The notes under the pieces: model-generated
Seen by the model: the letters and a program-made list of their open reading frames with translations, nothing else
What the model was told of the DNA's origin: nothing
Database searches by the model: none
Shown: one piece after another, positions 7,953-15,123 of the stretch
How the letters are laid out: each line of letters starts with the position of its first letter
Numbering within the stretch: position 1 is the first letter of the stretch
Made by a program: the position numbers and the translations under genes
Assembly (NCBI GenBank): GCA_964590645.1
Contig: CAZPYJ010000022.1
Span: 1 to 64,000 of the forward strand
Length of the DNA stretch: 64,000 bases
DNA from: JAGNHN01 sp964590645
Lineage (GTDB): Bacteria > Bacteroidota > Bacteroidia > Bacteroidales > JAGNHN01
Reading direction: 5' to 3'

Positions 7953-10049
7953 ATGAAACAGATTTCCATTTTTCTCTTAGCTTCTTTCCTTATCATTCTG
8001 GTATCCTGTGATCAGGGTGCTAAAGAAGGTGTCCGAAGTACGAGCCAAAGCATCCCCAGCCTGGATGAACTGGCCCGGGACGGCGTTTTTAACCCCGAGT
8101 TAATGTGGCGCTTAGGCCGGATCAGCGACCCCCGGGTTTCACCCGATGGAAAAGAAATCCTCTTTGGCATCACCCGTTACGTCCTGGAGGACAACAAGGG
8201 ACAACGGGATCTCTTTAAGGTTAATTTGGATGATGGTGAAGTGATTCAGCTTACTGAAACCCCTTACTCTGAGATAAATGCACTCTGGAAACCGGATGGC
8301 AGTGGTATTGCTTATCTGAGCAGCGAGAGCGGGACTTTCCAAATTTGGGAATCCGATCCGGATGGGAGAAAACCCCGGCAGGTCAGTAAGATTGAAGGAG
8401 GAATCAACGGCTTCGCCTTCTCCCCGGATATGAAGCATATTCTTTATATCCAGGATGTTAAACTCGATCCCACACCGCAAGAAATTCATCCTGATCTACC
8501 CGGATCCAATGTGTTTATTGCGGATGATATGATGTACCGCCATTGGGATCAATGGCACGATTATGCCTACAGCCACATTTTTTTTGCTCCCTATTCCAAT
8601 GGAGATGAAGTGCTGGCAGGTACGGATATAATGCAGGATGAGCGCTTCGACAGCCCGATGATGCCCTGGGGTGGAATGGAGCAAATCAGTTGGAGTCCGG
8701 ATGGGAAAAAGATAGCTTACACTTGTAAAAAACTTGGTGGTAAGGCTTATACGCTCAGCACCAATTCAGAAATTTACTTATACGACCTCGAAAGCCACCA
8801 AACCACAACCCTGAGCGGCCAGGGCTTTGATGGCTATGACTGGGATCCGGTTTTTTCGCCTAATGGAGAGAAACTGGCCTGGCGTTCGATGGAAGAGCCC
8901 GGATTTGAAGCTGACAAAGAAAGAATTATTATCTACGACTTTGCCACCGAACAAGCCACAGATTACAGCCAGGGTTTCGACCAGAGCTCCAACCATTTTG
9001 TATGGAGTGCAGATGGTATGCAACTCTATTTCGTGAGCGGGACCAAAGCAACGTATCAGCTCTATTCACTGGATGTCCAAAATCGCCTGATAAGACAGAT
9101 CACATACGGGGACCATAATTATCAGACGGTGCATCTGGCCGGGGAGATGCTGGCCGGAAGCAAAATGTCGATGTCGATGCCTACTGAATTATTTCTGATC
9201 GATCCTAAAACGGGCGAAGAAACCCAGCTTACCAAAGTGAACGAAGATGTCTTCAGTCGCATTAAACTGGGTAAGGTGGAGAAGCGCTGGGTCAAAACAA
9301 GCGATGACAAAGAAATGCTGACCTGGGTAATCTATCCTCCTGATTTTGATCCCGGCAAGAAGTATCCAGCCCTGCTCTATTGCCAGGGTGGTCCGCAAAG
9401 TGCAGTAAGTCAGTTTTTTAGCTATCGCTGGAATTTCCAGATGATGGCGGCACACGGGTATATTGTGGTTGCCCCGAACCGCCGGGGCTTGCCCACCTTC
9501 GGACAGGAATGGAATGATCAGATCAGTGGGGATTACGGCGGACAGAATATCCGGGATTACCTGAGCGCCATCGATGCCCTGGCTGCTGAGCCCTTTGTGG
9601 ATGAAAACAGCCTGGGAGCGATTGGCGCTTCTTATGGGGGATTCAGCGTCTTCTACCTGGCAGGGCACCATCAGAAAAGATTTAAAGCCTTTATCTCGCA
9701 CTGCGGAATGTTCAACCTGGAAGCCCAATACGCCTCCACGGAAGAGTATTTCTTCGTCAATAAAGATCTGGAAGGCCCATACTGGGAGAATCCACGCCCG
9801 AAGAGCTACGATTTTTCACCCCATCTTTATGTAGATCAATGGGATACCCCGATAATGATTATTACCGGAGCCAAAGATTACCGCATCCCCTATGCCCAGA
9901 GCCTTCAGGCATTCAATAGTGCCCAGCTCCGGGGTATTCCCAGCCGGCTGCTGTTCTTTCCAGACGAAACTCACTTTGTACTGAAACCGCAGAACGCGGT
10001 ATTGTGGCAGCGTGAATTTTTCAAATGGCTGGACGAGTGGTTGAAATAA
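7953..10049 (+). CDS. S9 family prolyl oligopeptidase-like lipoprotein
   Basis: The protein has 698 residues. The ATG at 7953 begins a lipoprotein signal whose lipobox is LVSC (Cys18), so the enzyme should be membrane-anchored and face the periplasm or surface. Residues about 50-440 form a beta-propeller of SPDGK-type blades, and the last 250 form an alpha/beta-hydrolase. The triad is Ser560 (GASYGG), Asp642 (GAKDYRIPY) and His674 (DETHF). Members of this family (DPP IV and acylaminoacyl-peptidase types) release dipeptides or single residues from peptides. The C10 protease starts 24 bases downstream, so the two probably share a transcript. A weak -7 box (TATTTTCG, 7909-7916) lies upstream. 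The 239 bases back to the divergent delta-60 gene hold nothing else I can identify. Confidence 0.9.
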   Translation: MKQISIFLLASFLIILVSCDQGAKEGVRSTSQSIPSLDELARDGVFNPELMWRLGRISDPRVSPDGKEILFGITRYVLEDNKGQRDLFKVNLDDGEVIQLTETPYSEINALWKPDGSGIAYLSSESGTFQIWESDPDGRKPRQVSKIEGGINGFAFSPDMKHILYIQDVKLDPTPQEIHPDLPGSNVFIADDMMYRHWDQWHDYAYSHIFFAPYSNGDEVLAGTDIMQDERFDSPMMPWGGMEQISWSPDGKKIAYTCKKLGGKAYTLSTNSEIYLYDLESHQTTTLSGQGFDGYDWDPVFSPNGEKLAWRSMEEPGFEADKERIIIYDFATEQATDYSQGFDQSSNHFVWSADGMQLYFVSGTKATYQLYSLDVQNRLIRQITYGDHNYQTVHLAGEMLAGSKMSMSMPTELFLIDPKTGEETQLTKVNEDVFSRIKLGKVEKRWVKTSDDKEMLTWVIYPPDFDPGKKYPALLYCQGGPQSAVSQFFSYRWNFQMMAAHGYIVVAPNRRGLPTFGQEWNDQISGDYGGQNIRDYLSAIDALAAEPFVDENSLGAIGASYGGFSVFYLAGHHQKRFKAFISHCGMFNLEAQYASTEEYFFVNKDLEGPYWENPRPKSYDFSPHLYVDQWDTPIMIITGAKDYRIPYAQSLQAFNSAQLRGIPSRLLFFPDETHFVLKPQNAVLWQREFFKWLDEWLK

Positions 10050-10073
10050 GCTGATTCATAATATTCCCGAGAG

Positions 10074-12185
10074 ATGAAACACATCCTTAGCCTGCTTGCT
10101 GGCCTGCTTTGTCTTACTTTCCTTCAGTCCCAGGCAACACGGTCGCAAGCCGAAAGCCTGGCAAAACACTTCCTGAACGAAAGGAATGAACTCAGAGGAG
10201 ATGCCCTTGCATACCATCTTAACGAAGTCATCCCGCTGCCGGCGGGCAGTAAATCGGCCCTGGCCTGGGTATTCAACTTCAGTCCGGGCGCCTGGGTAAT
10301 GGTAGCGGCAGAGGAAAGCGCCTATCCAATCCTGGCCTATGGCTATGAAGGATACTGGGAGCCTTCTCCGGAGCATCCAGGTCTTCAATTATGGCTGAGC
10401 CAGTATTTTTTCGAAATTGAGCTGGCCAGGAAGGCGCGCCTGGAAGGCAAAGCCGGACTTGCTCACCCAGCCTGGGCGCATTATCTTCAGCAAAAAAGCC
10501 CCGACAAAACAAAGTTCAGGTCTGTTCTTCCCTTGCTGACCAGCACCTGGGATCAGGGGTATCCCTACAATCAACTTTGTCCGGAAGATCCGAATGGTGT
10601 GGCCGGAAACGCAGTGGTGGGCTGCGTTGCCACAGCCTGCGCCCAGCTGATGTACTATTTCCGATACCCGGAAAGTGGCAGTGGGAGCTATACCTATTAT
10701 CACCCGCTCTACGATACGCTCACCGTTGATTTTGCTAATGCGGTGTATGAATATGATAAAATGACGGATTACACCACCGTCTATAATGAGGAGATCGCCG
10801 AAATCTCCTATCACTTCGGCGTTTCTGTAGATATGCTCTATGGCCCGGCCAGTTCGGGAATGTACAACCATAAAGCGGCCTATTCCCTGGCAACCCATTT
10901 CAACTTTTCCCCGGAAACCCAATATGTTTACCGGGACAGTACCACAATGGACTGGGATTCCCTTTTGCTCAACCATCTTGACCGCAGCATACCGATGTAT
11001 TATGCCGGATGGGCCGCTCCGGGTTCTTCCAGCGGTCACGCTTTTATTGCCGATGGCTATGAAATGACATCCCAGGGTTTGCACTATCACTTCAACTGGG
11101 GCTGGGGCGGTAGCCAGGATGGCTATTTCTATACCAACAACCTCACCCCGGGCGGTGCTCAGTTTACCTTTAGCCAGGAGCTGATCATCAATGCATATCC
11201 CGACACCAGTCAATACAGCTATCCTGCCTATTGTAGCGGACAGAAGGAACTCAACGCACGCAACGGAAGCATTGATGACGGAAGCGGCCCCACCCGTGAT
11301 TACCTCGCTCTTAGCCGCTGCAGCTGGTTGATCCGGCCTCAAACCGAAGCCTGGGATTCAGTAGAAGCCATTCGACTTCAAATCCGTCGACTGGATACGG
11401 AAAGCGGAACAGACCAATTGCGAATCTATGATGGAGCTGACAGCACAGCCAACCTGCTCGGCGTTTTCACGGGAAGCAATCCGCCTCCTCTTCTGCAGAC
11501 AACAGGCAATGAGGCTTTCATTCAATTTGTCAGCGACAGCAGCCAGAACGCAAAGGGATTTTTCCTGATGTATGAAAGTGTAAACCCGCAGTATTGCGCT
11601 GGCCTGCAAAATATCACCGCACCCTCGGGTAGTATCGGAGATGGTAGCGGTGACAAGCACTACAACAACAGTACCCTCTGCCGCTGGCTGATTGAACCGC
11701 CCGGTGCTGTGAGCCTGAGCCTGAACTTCACCCGCTTCAATACACAGGCCGGTAAGGATGTGCTGAAAGTATATGACTGGGGATCTCAGGCTTTGCTGGG
11801 GAGTTTCAGTGGGGCACAGTTGCCACCTGTTCTTACGGCGCCTTCCGGTGCAATGTATTTGGAGTTCAGTACCGATACGGATATACGAATGGATGGATGG
11901 GAGGCAAACTACAGCGGCAGTGCTGCCGGAATTATGGCGCTGAATGAACTGAGATTGCAGGTGTTTCCCAACCCCGCCCGCAAGGCCGTGATGTGGGAGA
12001 TAGAGTCGGTTGAGAAGGCACCTGTTCAGATGAGCCTGTCCGACCTGCAGGGTAAAATACTACGTCAGTGGCTCCATCAGGAAAAGCAGGGAAGCCTTTC
12101 ATTGGAAGGGATACCCTCGGGTATGTACCTCCTGAGCATTACCAACGGGAAAAGCAGTACTTACCGCAAGCTTGTCATTCTTTAA
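10074..12185 (+). CDS. C10 family (streptopain-type) protease with CUB domains and T9SS sorting domain
   Basis: The protein has 703 residues: a signal peptide (about 1-20), a Spi-type inhibitory propeptide (about 20-140) and a C10 papain-like domain (about 150-380). Catalytic Cys184 is in VVGCVATACAQ, His322 in SSGHAFIADGY, and Asn341-Trp342 in HFNWGWGG. Two CUB domains follow, opening YCSGQKELNA and YCAGLQNITA. The last 80 residues are a type IX sorting domain with the FPNPA motif. It should be secreted as a zymogen and activated by loss of the propeptide. Its last 11 bases overlap the convergent zinc-ribbon gene. It probably shares a transcript with the S9 peptidase. Confidence 0.92.
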   Translation: MKHILSLLAGLLCLTFLQSQATRSQAESLAKHFLNERNELRGDALAYHLNEVIPLPAGSKSALAWVFNFSPGAWVMVAAEESAYPILAYGYEGYWEPSPEHPGLQLWLSQYFFEIELARKARLEGKAGLAHPAWAHYLQQKSPDKTKFRSVLPLLTSTWDQGYPYNQLCPEDPNGVAGNAVVGCVATACAQLMYYFRYPESGSGSYTYYHPLYDTLTVDFANAVYEYDKMTDYTTVYNEEIAEISYHFGVSVDMLYGPASSGMYNHKAAYSLATHFNFSPETQYVYRDSTTMDWDSLLLNHLDRSIPMYYAGWAAPGSSSGHAFIADGYEMTSQGLHYHFNWGWGGSQDGYFYTNNLTPGGAQFTFSQELIINAYPDTSQYSYPAYCSGQKELNARNGSIDDGSGPTRDYLALSRCSWLIRPQTEAWDSVEAIRLQIRRLDTESGTDQLRIYDGADSTANLLGVFTGSNPPPLLQTTGNEAFIQFVSDSSQNAKGFFLMYESVNPQYCAGLQNITAPSGSIGDGSGDKHYNNSTLCRWLIEPPGAVSLSLNFTRFNTQAGKDVLKVYDWGSQALLGSFSGAQLPPVLTAPSGAMYLEFSTDTDIRMDGWEANYSGSAAGIMALNELRLQVFPNPARKAVMWEIESVEKAPVQMSLSDLQGKILRQWLHQEKQGSLSLEGIPSGMYLLSITNGKSSTYRKLVIL

Positions 12186-12630
12186 ATACTGCCGCAAGCT
12201 CCGGAGCGATCAGGTCTGCCCGCTTTTCAAGACACTCGCTGATCTTCTTCTTGAATTTCCAGCAGGTCATCTGACGCAAATTCAGACGACGCGATAATTC
12301 ATAGGTGGATATTTCGGCATCCCCGCATACGAGATACGTGATGCGGAAAGCATCAGGCAGGTGTATGCGGCAGCGATGAAAGATCGTATGTGCCGTGGCC
12401 GACTCCTCTCGCTTGCAACGGGTGCAGCGCCGAGAATAGGGTGTTTTCCCTTCACAATAATTCGTGTGTCCGCAATGACGGCAGACAAAGCCATCCCGCC
12501 ACTTGGATTCAGCCAGAAAGCGAAGACAGGCCTCGTGTGTGCTGTAATGCGTGTCAAAATCAAGGATATCCATCGAGCGGAACATTCCTTCCATTCGGTT
12601 CGCACTCAAATCGTATTCATTCTCAGTCAT
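12175..12630 (-). CDS. Orphan IS1595-type transposase zinc-ribbon protein
   Basis: This is a protein of about 151 residues. It has a zinc ribbon (CRHCGHTNYC..RRCTRCKRE, about residues 50-80) followed by a helical region (FHRCRIHLPDAFRITYLV, then ELSRRLNLRQMTCWKFKKKI) as in the N-terminus of IS1595 transposases. The DDE catalytic domain is completely absent, and I see no terminal inverted repeats or remnants around it. The ATG at 12630 is preferred over 12660 because a -7 box lies at 12648-12655. The gene end overlaps the convergent C10 protease gene by 11 bases. It could be a decayed transposase, but the clean promoter and short intact frame also fit a domesticated DNA-binding protein. Confidence 0.75.
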   Translation of the reverse strand: MTENEYDLSANRMEGMFRSMDILDFDTHYSTHEACLRFLAESKWRDGFVCRHCGHTNYCEGKTPYSRRCTRCKREESATAHTIFHRCRIHLPDAFRITYLVCGDAEISTYELSRRLNLRQMTCWKFKKKISECLEKRADLIAPELAAVFKE

Positions 12631-12647
12631 TTCAAAAAATCTTGCGA

Positions 12648-12655
12648 CAAAATTA
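12648..12655 (-). promoter_or_regulatory. -7 promoter box for the zinc-ribbon gene
   Basis: TAATTTTG on the minus strand matches TAnnTTTG exactly, 17 bases before the ATG at 12630. It implies a very short leader. No -33 box is evident. Confidence 0.5.
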
Positions 12656-12697
12656 AACAATTAGTGATACTTAAGCGATTTATTATTGAATAATTTA

Positions 12698-12705
12698 TAT
12701 ATTTG
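12698..12705 (+). promoter_or_regulatory. -7 promoter box for the thioredoxin pair
   Basis: TATATTTG matches TAnnTTTG and lies 28 bases before the ATG at 12734. The surrounding 12655-12705 stretch is AT-rich and also carries the divergent promoter of the zinc-ribbon gene. Confidence 0.55.
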
Positions 12706-12733
12706 CAGCGAAAACAGAAACAGCAAAATCATT

Positions 12734-13342
12734 ATGAAAAGATCCTTTTTGATCCTGGCCCTTGCCTCATTCCTGCTGAGTGCCTGCAGTTCCAACGCCA
12801 CTGAGAGCGGAGAAAACAAAAACCTCAGTACTGCTGTTGCCCCGGAAACAGAAGAAGAGCAGGAGGCGGCCGTCACATCCCTGCCGGATGAAGGTCCGGA
12901 AATGATTCAGGAAAGCGAAGCTACCGTCCCGCTGAAAGAAAGCGCAAAAGCTACTGAAGTCAATACCAAGCCGGTGATGTTGAATGCTGCTTCTTTCAAG
13001 GAGAAGGTATTCAATTATGAAAAGAACCCAACTACCTGGGTATACGAAGGCAGCCGGCCCTGCATTATCGATTTCTATGCTGACTGGTGCAAGCCGTGCA
13101 AACTGGTGGCTCCGATTATGGATGAACTGGCTGAAAAATACGCCGGACAGGTTGATATTTATAAAGTAGACACCCAGGTGGAGCGCGAATTATCACAGGT
13201 GTTTGGGATCCGCAGCATACCCTCTGTTCTTTTCTGTCCGGCCGAAGGCCAGCCGCAGATGACCCAGGGTGCGCTTCCCAAGGAAACCTATGAACAAGTG
13301 ATCAAAGAGTTCCTGTTGGCGGAAAAGCCTTCAGCCCAATAA
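12734..13342 (+). CDS. Thioredoxin-fold lipoprotein with WCKPC active site
   Basis: The protein has 202 residues. The ATG at 12734 opens a lipoprotein signal with lipobox LSAC (SFLLSACSS). A low-complexity, Glu-rich linker follows (about 20-85), then a complete thioredoxin domain (about 90-195) with active site ADWCKPCKLVAP. Canonical thioredoxin has Gly where this protein has Lys, which usually changes redox potential or partner choice. The domain is very similar to the cytoplasmic thioredoxin encoded 33 bases downstream (shared FKEKVFNYEKN/FLQKVFNYEKN start and FGIRSIPS segment). The two clearly arose by tandem duplication, one copy having gained an export signal. It likely works in periplasmic thiol exchange. 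Confidence 0.85.
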   Translation: MKRSFLILALASFLLSACSSNATESGENKNLSTAVAPETEEEQEAAVTSLPDEGPEMIQESEATVPLKESAKATEVNTKPVMLNAASFKEKVFNYEKNPTTWVYEGSRPCIIDFYADWCKPCKLVAPIMDELAEKYAGQVDIYKVDTQVERELSQVFGIRSIPSVLFCPAEGQPQMTQGALPKETYEQVIKEFLLAEKPSAQ

Positions 13343-13375
13343 TTCACCGATTATTCATCATCAAAAAACCATAAG

Positions 13376-13750
13376 ATGACACAAATGCTGACTAAGGAAG
13401 ACTTTCTGCAGAAAGTTTTCAATTACGAAAAGAACAAAGACTGGAAATTCGAGGGGGATCTTCCCTGCCTGATCGACTTTTATGCTGATTGGTGCGGGCC
13501 CTGCAAAATGGTAGCTCCCATCCTGGAGGAACTCTCAAAGGAGTATGCCGGGAAGATCAACATTTATAAAATCGACACAGAGAAGGAACAGGAGCTGGCC
13601 GCCGCTTTTGGCATCAGGAGCATTCCCAGCCTGCTGTTCTGTCCGAAGAATGAGCAGCCTCAGATGGCAATGGGCGCCCTTCCCAAGGATGCACTGAAAA
13701 ATGCCATTGAAGAGGTGCTGCTGGGCAAAAAACAAGAACAACCTGCGTAA
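13376..13750 (+). CDS. trxA: Thioredoxin
   Basis: This 124-residue cytoplasmic thioredoxin has the standard active site ADWCGPCKMVAP (about residues 40-51) and a cis-proline segment GIRSIPSLLF. It reduces protein disulfides using electrons from thioredoxin reductase, which is not in this window. Compared with ordinary thioredoxin (about 105 residues), it has a short N-terminal extension, EDFLQKVFNYEKNKDW, shared with the lipoprotein thioredoxin just upstream. It is the last gene of the pair and is followed by a strong terminator. Confidence 0.9.
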   Translation: MTQMLTKEDFLQKVFNYEKNKDWKFEGDLPCLIDFYADWCGPCKMVAPILEELSKEYAGKINIYKIDTEKEQELAAAFGIRSIPSLLFCPKNEQPQMAMGALPKDALKNAIEEVLLGKKQEQPA

Positions 13751-13783
13751 TACGCTTCAAGATTAGGTTAGACTAGGTTGTTT

Positions 13784-13810
13784 GGCGCGGAGGAAACTTC
13801 GCGCCTTTTT
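13784..13810 (+). terminator. Rho-independent terminator after the thioredoxin pair
   Basis: GGCGCG (13784-13789) pairs with CGCGCC (13800-13805). The stem can extend by three further pairs around a GAAA loop and is followed by five T. Confidence 0.85.
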
Positions 13811-13838
13811 CATATCGTGAGAAGTCGAATATAAAAGC

Positions 13839-13846
13839 TACCTTTG
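13839..13846 (+). promoter_or_regulatory. -7 promoter box for the methionine gamma-lyase-like gene
   Basis: TACCTTTG fits TAnnTTTG and lies 31 bases before the ATG at 13878, just after the terminator of the preceding gene. No -33 box is clear. Confidence 0.55.
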
Positions 13847-13877
13847 CCCCCGATACTAACTCCAAAACCAATACAGA

Positions 13878-15059
13878 ATGGATCATAAGAATCTGAAATT
13901 CAATTCAAAGCTTATTCACGCAGGAGAAATGGAAGATTGTTTGGGCAGCGCAACCGTTCCCATTTATCAGACCTCCACTTTTCGCTTCAGAAATGCCGAT
14001 CACGGTGCAGCCTGTTTCTCCGGAGAGGAAGACGGATATATTTACACCCGCATTGCGAATCCTACCATACAAGCCCTGGAAGAAGCCGTTGCAGCCCTTG
14101 AGAATGGTTTTGGCGGGATTGCCACTGCCTCCGGAATGGCTGCCATCACTGCCGTTTATCACGCCTATCTGGGAGCTGGGCTCCATATTGTAAGCCACAA
14201 TGCCCTGTATGGCCCGGCCAGAGGAGTAATGGAAACCATCTTCAGCAAATTTGGGGTGAGTTATACATACGTGGATACCACAAATCCGGAGAACGTCAGG
14301 AAGGCCATCCAGCCCAACACCCGTTTGATCTATACCGAAACACCGGCCAATCCCACAATGGGCATCACCGACATCGCTGCCCTTGCTGCCATTGCCCGCG
14401 AACACAATATTCCGCTATGCGTAGACAATACTTTTTGCAGTCCCGTACTCCAGCGCCCGCTTGATCTGGGCGCCGACATCAGCCTGCACTCTATGACCAA
14501 GTTTCTGAACGGGCACGCAGACATTGTGGCCGGAATGGTGGTCGCAAAGAAAGAAGAAGACTATAAGCGCATCCGCAATGTGATGGTCAATATGGGCTCT
14601 AATATGGACCCCCATCAGGCCTATATGGTACTGCGCGGCATCAAGACCCTCGGGGTAAGAATAGAACGTGCCCAGGCCAATGCGATCAAGGTGGCTGAGT
14701 TTCTTGAACAACATTCAAAAGTGGAATGGGTGAAATATCCGGGTTTGCCATCGCATCCGCAGTTTGAATTGGCGAAAAGGCAAATGCACGGCCCAGGTGC
14801 AATGATCAGTTTTGAATTGAAAGGTGGATTGAGTGCGGGTAAGGTATTGATGGACAATGTGCACCTGGCCTTGCTGGCTGTATCCCTGGGCGGAGTTGAA
14901 AGTCTGATCCAGCATCCGGCCTCGATGACCCACTCCAAAATCTCTCGCGAGCACAGGCTGGAAGCCGATATTACTGACGGGCTGGTCCGTTTCGCAGTAG
15001 GGATAGAAGATGTGGAGGATATTATTCAGGACCTGGATCAGGCTTTATCAAAAATATAG
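13878..15059 (+). CDS. PLP-dependent trans-sulfuration enzyme, methionine gamma-lyase-like
   Basis: This 393-residue enzyme belongs to the Cys/Met-metabolism PLP family. Visible features are the PLP-binding SGMAAI segment, the Asp-binding motif CVDNTF and the Schiff-base Lys208 in SMTKFLNGH. Overall it most resembles methionine gamma-lyase, which splits methionine to methanethiol, 2-oxobutyrate and ammonia. Cystathionine gamma-lyase or gamma-synthase remain possible. In Pseudomonas methionine gamma-lyase, Tyr114 is followed two residues later by Cys116, which helps set substrate preference; here Tyr111 is followed by Pro113. The gene has its own promoter and stands upstream of the patatin-like gene with a 64-base gap. 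Confidence 0.85.
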   Translation: MDHKNLKFNSKLIHAGEMEDCLGSATVPIYQTSTFRFRNADHGAACFSGEEDGYIYTRIANPTIQALEEAVAALENGFGGIATASGMAAITAVYHAYLGAGLHIVSHNALYGPARGVMETIFSKFGVSYTYVDTTNPENVRKAIQPNTRLIYTETPANPTMGITDIAALAAIAREHNIPLCVDNTFCSPVLQRPLDLGADISLHSMTKFLNGHADIVAGMVVAKKEEDYKRIRNVMVNMGSNMDPHQAYMVLRGIKTLGVRIERAQANAIKVAEFLEQHSKVEWVKYPGLPSHPQFELAKRQMHGPGAMISFELKGGLSAGKVLMDNVHLALLAVSLGGVESLIQHPASMTHSKISREHRLEADITDGLVRFAVGIEDVEDIIQDLDQALSKI

Positions 15060-15123
15060 TGTAGCCCTCTTCCTGAATGGCTCTTTTTTTCAGAGCTTTG
15101 TGTTTCTGCAAGTCATTACAATA

